From positions 186,001 through 250,000 of the forward strand of contig DASWNP010000046.1 of the NCBI GenBank assembly GCA_036399175.1: a stretch of 64,000 bases of DNA. Reading direction: 5' to 3'. This DNA comes from DASWNP01 sp036399175 (GTDB taxonomy: Bacteria; Acidobacteriota; Blastocatellia; Pyrinomonadales; Pyrinomonadaceae). A program made the translations under genes and the position numbers. Within the stretch, counting starts at the first letter, position 1, and the number at the start of each line of letters is the position of its first letter. A model generated the notes under the pieces. The model saw nothing but the letters and a program-made list of their open reading frames with translations, was not told the origin of the DNA and did no database searches. This document shows positions 27,612 to 36,519 of the stretch, in pieces.

Positions 27612-27640
27612 TTAATAGCTTGATAGAAGCGAATTAACGG

Positions 27641-27704
27641 CACAGGCGATTCTTTTTAGCAGGCCGCTATCCACGACCGAATTAACGTTTAAGAATCGCC
27701 TGTG
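27641..27704. terminator. Long-stem hairpin between convergent genes
   Basis: CACAGGCGATTCTT (27641-27654) pairs perfectly with AAGAATCGCCTGTG (27691-27704), 14 bp with a 36-nt loop. It lies between the SBBP gene and the convergent response regulator and could serve both directions, though no terminal T-run is present. The 9-mer GAATTAACG occurs just before the left arm and again inside the loop. Confidence 0.55.
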
Positions 27705-27725
27705 ATACATGCCCGGTATTGTGAC

Positions 27726-29096
27726 TTATGAAGAGGCGTTGGCGCGTTCGCCGCGAAGGTTGATGCCGAGGGCGCGCATGCGTCGGTAGAGGTGGCTTCT
27801 GTCCATGCCCATGAGCTCGGCGGCGCGAGAGACGTTGCCTTCGGCTTCGGCGAGCTTGCGTTTGATGAACTCGCGTTGGTGCGCTTCGCTGGCGTCTTTG
27901 AAGCTCGAATAGCGGAGGGCGGCTGCGGGCGGCGTTTCGCCGCCGAGCGCGGGCAGGTCTGCGACCGTCACCTTTTCGCGCGAGTGCATGATGCAAACGC
28001 GCTCGATGGTGTTGCGCAGCTCGCGGACGTTGCCGGGCCAGGCGTAGGTTTGGAGTGCGTCGAGGGCGTCGGGGGCGAAGCTTTTGGGCGGGCGGGCGTT
28101 GGCGGCTGAGAACTTGCGGTTGAAATGCTCGACGAGAAGAGGCACGTCTTCGAGCCGTTCGCGCAAGGGGGGCAGCTCGAAGGGGATGACGTTGAGACGA
28201 TAGAAGAGGTCGGCGCGGAAGCCGCCGCGCTCGATTTCCACTTCGAGCCGTTTGTTGGTGGCGGCGAGCACGCGCACATCGACGCGCATGGAGGTCGTCG
28301 AGCCGACGGGCTCGAAGCGCTGCTCTTCGAGCACGCGCAAGACTTTCGCCTGCACGCGTTGGCTCATGTCGCCTACCTCGTCGAGAAAGAGCGTCGCCGC
28401 GTCGGCCAGTTCGAACTTCCCGCGCTTGGCGGCGGTCGCGCCCGTGAAAGCGCCTTTGACGTGGCCGAACAACTCCGACTCAATCAACTCTTCGGGGATG
28501 GCCGCGCAGTTCAGCTCGACGAAGGGCGCGGCGGCGCGGCGTGACTGCGCGTGAATGGCGCGTGCGACCAACTCCTTACCCGTGCCTGATTCGCCGTAGA
28601 TGAGGACGCGCCCGTCCGTCGGCGCGACCAGTTCTATCTGCTTGCGCAGAGCGCGCATCGGCGTCGATTCGCCGACCATCGCGCTTTCTTCGCGTAGCTC
28701 CATCGCCAGCGCCTCGTTCATGCGTTCGAGCTTGTGCTGGCGCAGAGCGTTGCGGACGGTGAGGACGGTCTTCTCAATCGAGAGCGGTTTTTCGATGAAG
28801 TCGAAGGCTCCGAGCTTGGTGGCGCGCACGGCGGTTTCGATGTTGCCGTGCCCGGAAATCATCACGACCGAAGCGTCGACGCCTTTCTCGCGCAGGCGCG
28901 AGAGCGTCTCAAGGCCGTCGATGCCCGGCAGCCACACGTCCAGCAGCACGCAGCCGTAGGCGCGTCGCTCGACGCTCTTCAGACATTCCTCGCCCGAGGC
29001 CACAGCCTCAGCCGCAAGCCCTTCATCCTCCAGCACGGCGCACAGCGTCTCGCGGATACCGCGCTCGTCGTCAACAATGAGAATCGAGTCAGACAT
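27726..29096 (-). CDS. NtrC/NtrX-type sigma-54-dependent response regulator
   Basis: 456 residues. The receiver domain (about 1-120) has phospho-acceptor Asp in VLLDVWLPGIDG and Lys in FIEKPL. The AAA+ domain (about 140-375) has Walker A GESGTGKE, the sigma-54 loop GAFTGA and Walker B LFLDEVGDM. A Fis-type HTH is C-terminal (AEAEGNVSRAAELMGMDRSH). It should activate sigma-54 promoters. The partner is the membrane kinase encoded just upstream (29173-31581). No Shine-Dalgarno is seen; the outer arm of the heptad element ends 6 nt before the ATG. Confidence 0.95.
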   Translation of the reverse strand: MSDSILIVDDERGIRETLCAVLEDEGLAAEAVASGEECLKSVERRAYGCVLLDVWLPGIDGLETLSRLREKGVDASVVMISGHGNIETAVRATKLGAFDFIEKPLSIEKTVLTVRNALRQHKLERMNEALAMELREESAMVGESTPMRALRKQIELVAPTDGRVLIYGESGTGKELVARAIHAQSRRAAAPFVELNCAAIPEELIESELFGHVKGAFTGATAAKRGKFELADAATLFLDEVGDMSQRVQAKVLRVLEEQRFEPVGSTTSMRVDVRVLAATNKRLEVEIERGGFRADLFYRLNVIPFELPPLRERLEDVPLLVEHFNRKFSAANARPPKSFAPDALDALQTYAWPGNVRELRNTIERVCIMHSREKVTVADLPALGGETPPAAALRYSSFKDASEAHQREFIKRKLAEAEGNVSRAAELMGMDRSHLYRRMRALGINLRGERANASS

Positions 29097-29102
29097 GTTT
29101 GA

Positions 29103-29232
29103 AATGATGAATGCGGAATGCGGAATGATGAATGAAAGAAGAATTGATTCATCGGTTCATTGATTCATTGAATCAATGAACCGATGAATCAATAGGTTTT
29201 AATTCATCATTCCGCATTTCGCGTTCCGCATT
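29103..29232. repeat. Nested hairpin: outer heptad element with inner octamer palindrome
   Basis: Outer arms 29103-29133 and 29202-29232 (31 nt, 27 matches) use the word GNGGAAT. Inside the loop is a perfect 24-bp palindrome (29144-29167 / 29169-29192) built of 8-mers such as GATTCATC and GATTCATT. The element covers the kinase stop codon and encodes its final residues. Confidence 0.9.
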
Positions 29233-31581
29233 GGTCTTCGTCTCTTCCGCGACGGGAAGCTCAAGGATGAAGCGCGCGCCGCGCGGGCGGTTGGCCTCGG
29301 CGCGGATGCGCCCGCCGTGCTCGGCGATGATGCGCTGGACGATGGCGAGGCCGAGGCCGGTGCCGCGTCCGCGCGTGGAAAAATATGGCTGAAAGAGACG
29401 CGGGAAATCCGCCTGGGCGATGCCGTGACCGTTGTCGGCGACTTCGGCCAGCAGGAGGCCGCGCGCGGGGTCGTGCGCGGTGGCGATTGTGATGCGGCGC
29501 TCGCCGCCCGTGTCGTCTAAGGCTTCGAGGGCGTTGTCGATGAGATTGACGAAGACGCGTCGAAGCTGTTCGCTGTCGAGCATCGCGCCGGGCAGCGAGT
29601 GTGCGAGGCGCACGTCGAGGCGCGCGTCGCCGAGGCGCTCTTCGTAGAGGGCGACGGATTGCCTGACGACCTCGTTCAAATCCGCAGGGTCAAGACGCGC
29701 GTGCGGTAGCCGCGCGAAGCGCGAAAACTCATCGACCATCGCCTTCAGAGCTGAGACCTCGCGCCGAATCGTCGCCGTACATTCTTCGACCACGCGCACG
29801 ACGCGCTCTCTTTCAGCGCCATTTCCGTCCGCACTGTCGCCGCGACGAAAATGGCGCGCGATGCGTTCGGCTGAAAGCTGAATCGGCGTCAGAGGGTTCT
29901 TGATTTCGTGCGCCATGCGGCGCGCAACCTCGCTCCAGGCGGCGGCTCTCTGCGCGGCGAGCAATTCCGACAAGTCTTCCATGACGAGCACGACGCCGCG
30001 CCGCCCGACTCCCTGCGAGCCGAGCGCGATGGCCGTCAGCGCGACGGGAATCGCGCCGCCCGTCTCGACGCTTCCCTGCTCGGAGCCGTCGCCGTTCTGG
30101 TCTCCATGCGCGGACGCGGGCGCAAGCTCCATCTGTCCGCCCGCGCGTCCGCGTAGACGCGCGCGACGAAGCATCGGCTCTAAGAGCGCGTAGTCTCCGG
30201 CGCTGAGGATGTCTGTCAGCTTTGTGCCCGCAGCCGGAGCGCGTTCGAGACGAAGCATGGAGAGTGCGGCGGCGTTGATGGTCGTCAGTTGGTCGTTCGC
30301 GTCGAGCGAGACGACGCCGGTCGAGAGAGATTCGAGGACGGTCTCGATGTAGTCGCGCCGCTCGGCGAGCGCCAGATGTTTTTCGCGCAGCTCGGCTGCG
30401 CCCGCTTCGATGCGCCGACGGTTCTCTTCGAGCTGCGCCGTCATCTGATTAAAGGATGCGGCGAGCAGCGCAAGCTCGTCGTCGGCAATCGCCGTCACGC
30501 GATGGTGTAGATTGCCGCTCGCCACTTGGTCGGACGCCTCGGCGAGCGCGCGAATCGGTGTGGCGATGCCGCGCGCAAGGTGGATGGCGCTCCAGGTGGC
30601 CGCGAAGAGCAGCATGAGCGTGAGCAGGCCGAGCGTGGAGAGGCCGAGCAGGCGCACGCGGCGCTGCCTGCGCTTGAAATCCTCGAACGTCTTCGCACCC
30701 GCCGCGAGCTTCGAGAGATTCGCGTCCGTGCGCCGCTCGCGCGCGACCAGAAGCGAGCGCGAATCTTCCAGAGGCATGACGACCACGAGCAGCACGGCCG
30801 ACGCTCCGGTCTTCAGCTCGAAAATCTTCTCCTGCTGAAAGAAGTAGCTTCCGCCGTTTTCCTCGAAGGCGCGGCGCGCGGCTTCGGTCACTGTCTCGTG
30901 TCGCTCGGCGTATGCAGGATTGGCGGCGAAAATCTCCGATTTGCCGTTCGCCATCTGAATCAGCAGAAACGCGAGCCGCGCGCGTTCGACGACGGGTTGA
31001 TAGCTCGTCAAACCCGCTTCGCCCGAGCCTCCGTCAATCATCTGTGCGATGGTCGAGGCCGTCTCAAGCAGGCTCTCTTCCTGCTGCAAGAGGTTGTTGC
31101 GCTGCGCGGCGGCGGCCTCGCGCACCACCTCTTCGGGCAAACTGCTGAACCACTTTTCGAGCGAGCGGTTGAAGAAGATGTAAGAGAAGACGGCCATCGC
31201 CGTGATGGGCAAAAGGCTGACGGTGATGAAATAGACGACGAGGCGCGTCTTTATCTTCGAGCCGAGCTGGCGTTCGCGTCTCTCTCGACGCAGCTTGAGA
31301 AGGCTTCTGACGAAGATGAAGGTGAAGACGATGAAGGCGGCGAAGTTCAGAGACGAGAGCGCGTAGAGCAGCAGCGTGTCGCTCGCCGTGTCGGGCGTGA
31401 CGACTTCCCAGAGGCCGAAGACCTGCAAGACGAGCAGCACCGAGAGCAGCAGCAGCACGAGGCCGCCGAGAAACCAGGGCGCGCTGCGCCGTCGCGCACG
31501 CGGCTCATCCGTCGCGCCGCGCTCGTCTCCGTTCGCGCCCCGCGCTGCTACGGCTTCTTTGTCCGGCGAAGAATCGTTCAT
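29173..31581 (-). CDS. NtrY-like transmembrane sensor histidine kinase
   Basis: 802 residues from the ATG at 31581 (MNDSSPDKEAVAARG); the longer frame upstream lacks support. TM helices lie at about 35-55, 70-95 and 120-140, then a periplasmic sensor region, a TM near 335-355, HAMP (ATWSAIHLARGIATPIRALA), PAS (about 430-540), HisKA with MAHEIKNPLTPIQLSAERIA, and HATPase_c with NLIDNALEALDD, DNGHGI and GTGLGLAIVQRIIAEHGG. This architecture is that of NtrY. The last ~18 residues after VAEETKTN are encoded by the heptad element at 29103-29232 and look non-native. It pairs with the downstream sigma-54 activator. Confidence 0.92.
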   Translation of the reverse strand: MNDSSPDKEAVAARGANGDERGATDEPRARRRSAPWFLGGLVLLLLSVLLVLQVFGLWEVVTPDTASDTLLLYALSSLNFAAFIVFTFIFVRSLLKLRRERRERQLGSKIKTRLVVYFITVSLLPITAMAVFSYIFFNRSLEKWFSSLPEEVVREAAAAQRNNLLQQEESLLETASTIAQMIDGGSGEAGLTSYQPVVERARLAFLLIQMANGKSEIFAANPAYAERHETVTEAARRAFEENGGSYFFQQEKIFELKTGASAVLLVVVMPLEDSRSLLVARERRTDANLSKLAAGAKTFEDFKRRQRRVRLLGLSTLGLLTLMLLFAATWSAIHLARGIATPIRALAEASDQVASGNLHHRVTAIADDELALLAASFNQMTAQLEENRRRIEAGAAELREKHLALAERRDYIETVLESLSTGVVSLDANDQLTTINAAALSMLRLERAPAAGTKLTDILSAGDYALLEPMLRRARLRGRAGGQMELAPASAHGDQNGDGSEQGSVETGGAIPVALTAIALGSQGVGRRGVVLVMEDLSELLAAQRAAAWSEVARRMAHEIKNPLTPIQLSAERIARHFRRGDSADGNGAERERVVRVVEECTATIRREVSALKAMVDEFSRFARLPHARLDPADLNEVVRQSVALYEERLGDARLDVRLAHSLPGAMLDSEQLRRVFVNLIDNALEALDDTGGERRITIATAHDPARGLLLAEVADNGHGIAQADFPRLFQPYFSTRGRGTGLGLAIVQRIIAEHGGRIRAEANRPRGARFILELPVAEETKTNAEREMRNDELKPIDSSVH

Positions 31582-31715
31582 ATAATGCGGCGAACCTAAG
31601 TTTACCACGTAGACGTTCGAGCCGAGAGCGCCGATGCGCCGCATTCGTCTGCCACGACGGACGTAAGCGCACGCAGAGAGGCCTGGACGCCGAGCCATCT
31701 CGCCGGGAGAGTTCA

Positions 31716-32771
31716 GTGAAGTTTCAAGACATCTTCTTCAACTCGAAGGGTCGGCCTCGAAGCGGCTGGCGTCTCTTCGTTTTCGTCTTCCTTTTCATCA
31801 ACGCTATGGCCTTCGCCGAGGCGCTCGTCAGAATCCCTTTCGGCGGGCAAGAGGAAGCGCGCCGCTTTTTCGCAAGCATCCGGGGCGACGCGACGGGGCG
31901 CGTGATACTGCTTCTGATTGCGACGGGGCTCGGCTGGCTGTGCGGGCGCTTGATGGAGGGCTTGCCCTTTCGCGCGCTGGGCTGGGCGCTACATCGACGC
32001 TGGCTGCGCGACCTTCTCGTCGGCTCGCTCGTCGGCGCGGCGTCGCTGTTGCTGGCCGTCGCCATCGCCGTTCTCTTCGGCGGCTACACTTTCGCGTTCG
32101 CGCCCGTCTCGGTTCTGCCCTCGGTATTGCAGACGCTCGTGCTGGCCGCAGGTTTCTTCGTCATCGCCGGGGCGGCGGAAGAGGTTCTGCTGCGCGGCTA
32201 TCCTTTGCAGACGCTCCTGCGCTCTCTGCCCGCGTGGGTTCCGCTGGTGCTGACGGCGCTGTTCTTCTCGCTCGGACACCTCGGCAACCCGAACGTCGTG
32301 CCCGGCTTCACCTTCGTCAACACGATGCTGGCCGGAGTGTGGCTGGCTGTCGCATACCTGCGCACGCGCAGCCTCTGGTTTCCCGTCGGCGTCCACTGGG
32401 CTTGGAACTGGTCGCTCGGCGCGCTCTTCGGTCTGCCCGTAAGCGGCATTACGATGCTCAGCCATCGTTCGCTCATCCAGACGAGCGACCGGGGCCCGGC
32501 ATGGCTGACGGGCGGCGCTTACGGCATTGAAGGCGGCGCGGCCTGCACCCTCGCGCTCATCCTTTCGACCGTCTACATCTGGCGTACAAGGCTCGTACAG
32601 GCAGACCCGGAGATGAAGCGACTGACCGACGAAGAGATTCCTCTGCCCGCGCTTCAGAAACGCGCGCCTGACGCCGCCGCGACGAAGGAAGAGACGGAAG
32701 AGAAGGAAGAAACGGAAGCGCACGAAGCAGGAGAGACGCAGAGCTTACGCAGAGACAGCGCGGAAAGTTGA
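31716..32771 (+). CDS. CPBP family intramembrane glutamic protease
   Basis: A 351-residue membrane protein with about seven TM helices. ABI/CPBP motifs are present: EEVLLRGYPLQ (EExxxR), FFSLGHLGNP (FxxxH) and HWAWNW. The family includes prenyl-protein proteases and bacteriocin self-immunity proteins; the substrate here is unknown. The start is GTG at 31716 with GGGAGA upstream. The last 35 residues are a Glu/Ala/Lys-rich tail that ends in GETQSLRRDSAES, encoded partly by an inverted-repeat element. It is divergent from the NtrY-like gene. Confidence 0.88.
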   Translation: MKFQDIFFNSKGRPRSGWRLFVFVFLFINAMAFAEALVRIPFGGQEEARRFFASIRGDATGRVILLLIATGLGWLCGRLMEGLPFRALGWALHRRWLRDLLVGSLVGAASLLLAVAIAVLFGGYTFAFAPVSVLPSVLQTLVLAAGFFVIAGAAEEVLLRGYPLQTLLRSLPAWVPLVLTALFFSLGHLGNPNVVPGFTFVNTMLAGVWLAVAYLRTRSLWFPVGVHWAWNWSLGALFGLPVSGITMLSHRSLIQTSDRGPAWLTGGAYGIEGGAACTLALILSTVYIWRTRLVQADPEMKRLTDEEIPLPALQKRAPDAAATKEETEEKEETEAHEAGETQSLRRDSAES

Positions 32772-32812
32772 ATTTCAACTCTCTCTCTCTGCGCTTCCTC
32801 TGCGAGACTCTA
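32732..32812. repeat. Degenerate inverted repeat with CGCAGAG words
   Basis: A left arm with CGCAGAG (32738, 32748) and AAGTTGAA faces a right arm TTCAACT...CTCTGCGAGACTC. The periodicity is irregular (10-11 nt), unlike the clean heptad elements, but position and palindromy are similar: it overlaps the CPBP stop codon (32769-32771). Confidence 0.45.
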
Positions 32813-32847
32813 CAGCGCCTGCGGCGTCGGAGTTATCGGTTTAGAGC

Positions 32848-34002
32848 CTACCGTTTATCAATCGGCATGTAGGGCAGGTCGCGCGCGCCCGTGTATTCGG
32901 CGCGCGGGCGGATGAGACGATTGTTGGCGTACTGTTCGAGGATGTGGCCTGTCCAGCCACTGATGCGGCTGACGGCGAAGATGGGCGTGAAGAGGTCGAG
33001 CGGAATGCCCATCATGTAGTAGGCCGAGCCGGAATAGTAATCGACGTTCGGATAGAGATTCTTCTCCTTGAACATCACCTCTCGGAGTTTTTCGAGGATT
33101 TCAAACCAGTGCGTGTCGCCTCTCCGCTCGCCCATCTCTTTCGAGAAACGGCGCAGGTGTGTGGCGCGCGGGTCTTCGGTGCGATAGACGCGATGGCCGA
33201 AGCCCATAATCTTCTTCTTCTGCGCGAGCGCGTCTCGAATCCATCCTTCAGCCTGCTCCGTCGTGCCTATCGACTGAAGCATCTTCATCACGTTGGTATT
33301 CGCGCCGCCGTGCAGCGGGCCTGAGAGCGCGGCGATGGCCGCCGTCACGCAGCCGTACATGTCGGCCTGCGTTCCGGCGACGACGCGCCCCGTGAAGGTC
33401 GAAGCATTCAGCTCGTGGTCGGCGTGAAGGATGAGACAGATGTCGAAGATGCGCGCCTCGCGCTCGTCGGGCATCTCTTCCTTGAGCATGTAGAGAAAGT
33501 TAGTGGCGATGTTCAGGTCGGGCTTCGGCGCGACCGGCTCTTTGCCGTTGCGAAGGCGCTCGAAGGCGGCGACGACAACCGGAAACTGAGCGGTCAGGCG
33601 CGTGGCCGTCCTGAGCGCGCCTTCGCGCGAGAGGTCGCGCGCCTGCGAGTCGTAGAAGGCGAGCGCAGAGATGGCCGTGCGGAGCGCGTCCATCGGCTCG
33701 GCGTCGCGCGGGAAGCGACGCATCATGTCGATAACTTCCGAGGGCAGCGTGCTCTCTTTGGCGAGCGAGCGGCGCAGCTCGTCAAGCTCGTCGCGCTTCG
33801 GCAGCCGACCGTGCCAGAGCAGGAAAATCACTTCTTCAAAGGTCGAATGCTCCGCGAGGTCGTGGATGTTATAACCCTGATAGATGAGGACGCCGTTGAT
33901 GCCATCGACATCGCCGATGGACGATTCAGCCGCAACAACGTCTTCCAGTCCAGCCTTCCGCTTGACGGACGCTGAACCGCCTTCCTTCACATTGTCTGCC
34001 AT
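32848..34002 (-). CDS. Citrate synthase (short, CitZ-like type)
   Basis: 384 residues, within the range of the dimeric short-chain citrate / 2-methylcitrate synthases. Active-site blocks: HADHELNASTF with the first His, GPLHGGANTNV with the second, MGFGHRVYRTEDPR, and NVDYYSG with the Asp/Tyr region. It condenses oxaloacetate and acetyl-CoA (or propionyl-CoA; sequence alone does not decide). AAGGA lies 8 nt before the ATG. No prp genes are nearby, favouring the TCA role. The upstream heptad element is 46 nt away, so this gene keeps a normal Shine-Dalgarno. Confidence 0.94.
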   Translation of the reverse strand: MADNVKEGGSASVKRKAGLEDVVAAESSIGDVDGINGVLIYQGYNIHDLAEHSTFEEVIFLLWHGRLPKRDELDELRRSLAKESTLPSEVIDMMRRFPRDAEPMDALRTAISALAFYDSQARDLSREGALRTATRLTAQFPVVVAAFERLRNGKEPVAPKPDLNIATNFLYMLKEEMPDEREARIFDICLILHADHELNASTFTGRVVAGTQADMYGCVTAAIAALSGPLHGGANTNVMKMLQSIGTTEQAEGWIRDALAQKKKIMGFGHRVYRTEDPRATHLRRFSKEMGERRGDTHWFEILEKLREVMFKEKNLYPNVDYYSGSAYYMMGIPLDLFTPIFAVSRISGWTGHILEQYANNRLIRPRAEYTGARDLPYMPIDKR

Positions 34003-34048
34003 GACGTTTTTCCTTATTCGTAATGTGGCTTGAAGATAGCAAAAAAGC

Positions 34049-34164
34049 GGTAAATGGTAAATCGTGAATGGTGAATAGATAAGAGCCCGTCAATCGTGAA
34101 TCGTCAACCGTGAATAGATAAAACCTTTCTTTCACCATTTACCATTTACCATTCACCATTTACC
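34049..34164. repeat. Heptad-repeat hairpin with three arms, words ATSGTRA
   Basis: A left arm (34049-34078) and the right arm (34135-34164) match at 25 of 30. Between them lies a second left-type run (about 34089-34116), ending like the first in GTGAATAGATAA, so an arm has been duplicated. The right arm covers the stop codon of the SAM hydrolase gene and encodes its last seven residues. Confidence 0.87.
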
Positions 34165-34949
34165 AATACAGCCTGTCCGCGACGGATGTTGAGAAGGCGG
34201 GCGGCGGAGTCGCGGTTGACGGCGATTTCGAGAAAGCCTGCGCTGCCCCAGATGGCGAAGGGACGGGGCGGCGACTGTTGCGGGTCGTCTCCCTCGGCGA
34301 AGAAACGCCGGAACTCTTTTATCTCGTGTCCGCCGACCGTGAGATGTGCGCCGCGCTCGATTGTTTCATGGGGAAGGTCGGCGCGCGTGATGTTGGTGAT
34401 GCAGTTGCCGAAACGGTCGAGGTGGATGACGCGGGCTGTGCGCGTGCCGTCGGCTTCGCGGCGCGGCGCGAGCGGCTCAAGTCGCACGCAATCTGTAATC
34501 CGTTCTCCGAGCCGTGTCGGCTCGACGCCCTTCGAGAGCGCTGCGGCGACGGGAGCGAACACGTCGCGCCCGTGAAAGGTGCTACTCACACGGGGGCGAA
34601 AATATCGCTCGTTCGTCAGATGAAAGATTTCGTGCGCGGGCTCGCGCTCAAGGATGTAGCTGAACAGACCGTTGTCGGGGCCGACGAAGAGATGGCCGCT
34701 CGCTTTGACGACGAGAGGCCGGCGCGACGAGCCGACGCCCGGGTCAATCACCGCGACGTGAATCGTCCCCTGCGGGAAAGCTTCGTAGGCCGCCAGCAGC
34801 GCGAACGCCCCGGCCTCCACGTCCTGCGACGGAATCTCGTGCGTGATGTCTACAATCTGCGCGCCCGCATCGACCGAAAGAATCGCTCCCTTCATCGCGC
34901 CGACGAAAAAGTCCGCCGTCCCGAAATCGGTGAGCAGGGTGATGGGCAT
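34146..34949 (-). CDS. SAM hydrolase (DUF62, SAM hydroxide adenosyltransferase)
   Basis: 267 residues. LLTDFGTADFFVGAMKG at the N-terminus, IDPGVGSSRRPLVV, VGPDNGLFSY and STFHGRDVFAPVA are family blocks; the Asp-Arg-His set used to activate water is present in the last. Known members convert S-adenosylmethionine to adenosine and methionine; a halogenase activity is unlikely without the family's halide insert. The C-terminus ends VLVNGEW, encoded by the heptad repeat. The start lies 16 nt from the paired arm of another element (34966-35057) and lacks a Shine-Dalgarno. Confidence 0.9.
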   Translation of the reverse strand: MPITLLTDFGTADFFVGAMKGAILSVDAGAQIVDITHEIPSQDVEAGAFALLAAYEAFPQGTIHVAVIDPGVGSSRRPLVVKASGHLFVGPDNGLFSYILEREPAHEIFHLTNERYFRPRVSSTFHGRDVFAPVAAALSKGVEPTRLGERITDCVRLEPLAPRREADGTRTARVIHLDRFGNCITNITRADLPHETIERGAHLTVGGHEIKEFRRFFAEGDDPQQSPPRPFAIWGSAGFLEIAVNRDSAARLLNIRRGQAVLVNGEW

Positions 34950-34965
34950 GAAAGTCAGGAGTAGG

Positions 34966-35057
34966 AGTCTAAAGTCTGAAGTCGGGAGTCTGGAGTCAAA
35001 AAGCAGGAGTGCCTTTTTTGCCTTTGACTCCAGACTCCCGACTTCAGACTTTAGACT
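34966..35057. repeat. Heptad-repeat hairpin, word AGTCNNR, perfect 35-bp stem
   Basis: Arms 34966-35000 and 35023-35057 match at all 35 positions although the five heptamers within one arm all differ (AGTCTAA, AGTCTGA, AGTCGGG, AGTCTGG, AGTCAAA). The loop is 22 nt with a T-run. It ends 4 nt before the stop-side end of the glycine-zipper gene (35061). Confidence 0.95.
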
Positions 35058-35060
35058 GTT

Positions 35061-36131
35061 TTATCTTGAGGCTCGAATCATTAGTTGCTGGCCGCGTTCG
35101 AGGCGAATGTCTTTGCCGCGCTGGGTCATCACGCCGCCGGTTCCAGCTGCGCCGCCGATGACAGCGCCGATGCCAGCGCCTTTGCCGCCTCCGGCTATCG
35201 CGCCGATGATTGCGCCGATGCCGGCCGCCGCGCCGACCTTAGCCACGTCGTCTTTCGTCGAATCTCTGCCGCGCACGCCACCCTCCGGGTCTACGCCGCC
35301 GACGCCCGACTCTTCATCCGTGTAAATCACCTCGGTCACCTGCGCGTTGAAATCGCTCGTGCGCCCGTCGGCGAAACGAATCTGGTCAAAGCTCAGTTGA
35401 AGCTGCGCCGTGCCTTTGACCTTGCCCGCGCGCTGCACGCGCGAGACGCGCCCACTCACGATTGCGCCCGCGTACTCGCGCGGCTCGACGACGCGCGCCT
35501 CGAAGGGGTCGCCCCTCTGGCTGACATCCGAAGAGAGACGGTTCGATAGCTCGACTCTCAGCATCGTTCCCGCAGGGATTATTCCTGAGCCCGAGCCGCG
35601 CGCGGGCGAAGTGCTTCTGCTGTCGGAGACATCGGTGCGCGAGGCGTCGTCGCTCGTTCTTCTGCCGCTCGTGCTGACGCTGCTCGCCGTCTCGTCCCGT
35701 TCGTCTGCGTCTGTCGTGTTCGTCGTGCTCGCGCCGCGCCGCGCGATTTTGTCCGGAACGGCGGAGTCGAAGCCGCGCCGGTCGTAACCGGCGGCGTAGC
35801 CGGACTCGAAGCCCTGCTGGTAGCCGTCGCGGTAGTCTTCGAGCGCGCCGTAGGCCGGAAGGTGGGCGCGGTCGCCGCGCTGATAGTCTTCCCGGCTGCG
35901 ATAGTCGCGCTGGCGGCGTGCGGCGGAATCGCTCCATCCGGCCTGGTAGCCGTCCGAGTAGCCGGTGCGATAGCCGCGCTGCAAAGCGCCTGCCGGCTGC
36001 TGTTCCTGCGTGGTCGTGTTTTGGTCGGCGCGAGGAGTAGGCGTCGGCGCGGCGGAAGCGGTTGGAAGCGATGCTATCTGGAACGAGACGAGGAGCGCGG
36101 CGGCGGCGCTCAGGCGTGGCGCGAGTTTCAT
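35061..36131 (-). CDS. Exported glycine-zipper envelope protein
   Basis: 356 residues from the ATG at 36131 (AAGGAG upstream), with a Sec signal (LSAAAALLVSFQIASLPTASA). After it lie Gly/Tyr/Arg-rich repeats of the form GYRTGYSDGYQAGWSD and GYQQGFESGYAAGY (about 50-120), a Ser/Thr/Asp-rich linker, a beta domain beginning IIPAGTMLRVELSNRLSSDV, and near the C-terminus a glycine zipper (AAAGIGAIIGAIAGGGKGAG). Glycine-zipper segments insert in or line outer membranes. Specific function unknown; such proteins are common in acidobacteria as far as I recall. Confidence 0.75.
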   Translation of the reverse strand: MKLAPRLSAAAALLVSFQIASLPTASAAPTPTPRADQNTTTQEQQPAGALQRGYRTGYSDGYQAGWSDSAARRQRDYRSREDYQRGDRAHLPAYGALEDYRDGYQQGFESGYAAGYDRRGFDSAVPDKIARRGASTTNTTDADERDETASSVSTSGRRTSDDASRTDVSDSRSTSPARGSGSGIIPAGTMLRVELSNRLSSDVSQRGDPFEARVVEPREYAGAIVSGRVSRVQRAGKVKGTAQLQLSFDQIRFADGRTSDFNAQVTEVIYTDEESGVGGVDPEGGVRGRDSTKDDVAKVGAAAGIGAIIGAIAGGGKGAGIGAVIGGAAGTGGVMTQRGKDIRLERGQQLMIRASR

Positions 36132-36519
36132 CCTACTTTTTCTCCTTGCCGGATTCGGCTTCAATTGCGACCGAAACGACTCTCAAACGCTGGCGTGACT
36201 GCGGCGCTCCGGCGGGAGCGTTCGAGCGGCCACATGCTAACATCCGACCGGCGACCTCACAAACGGCTGAGGTCGCTTGACGCTTCTTCGTGCGCGTCGA
36301 TAGACTCCTTTTGAGCGAGCTTCAGCGTGCATCGAAGCGATTCGACAGGGAGAGACTGAACGGGCGCTTAAGGTTTCAGGGCGAGGGCGCGACGCCGGTC
36401 GGACTTGAGATGCAACGTGTGCGGCTTTTGGTTGCGAGCATTTCAAGCCTGAGCCGTTTATTCGCGGCCTCGAAGCGGGGCGGACGACTACAAGCCTCAA
36501 GGGCTCGACGGGAAATTTT
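36132..36519. other. Divergent intergenic region with 9-bp inverted repeat
   Basis: 388 nt between the glycine-zipper gene and nifS. GCGACCTCA (36251-36259) pairs with TGAGGTCGC (36268-36276), loop 8 nt, with no T-run. It may be an operator or a terminator-like structure. No gene is convincing here. Confidence 0.4.
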
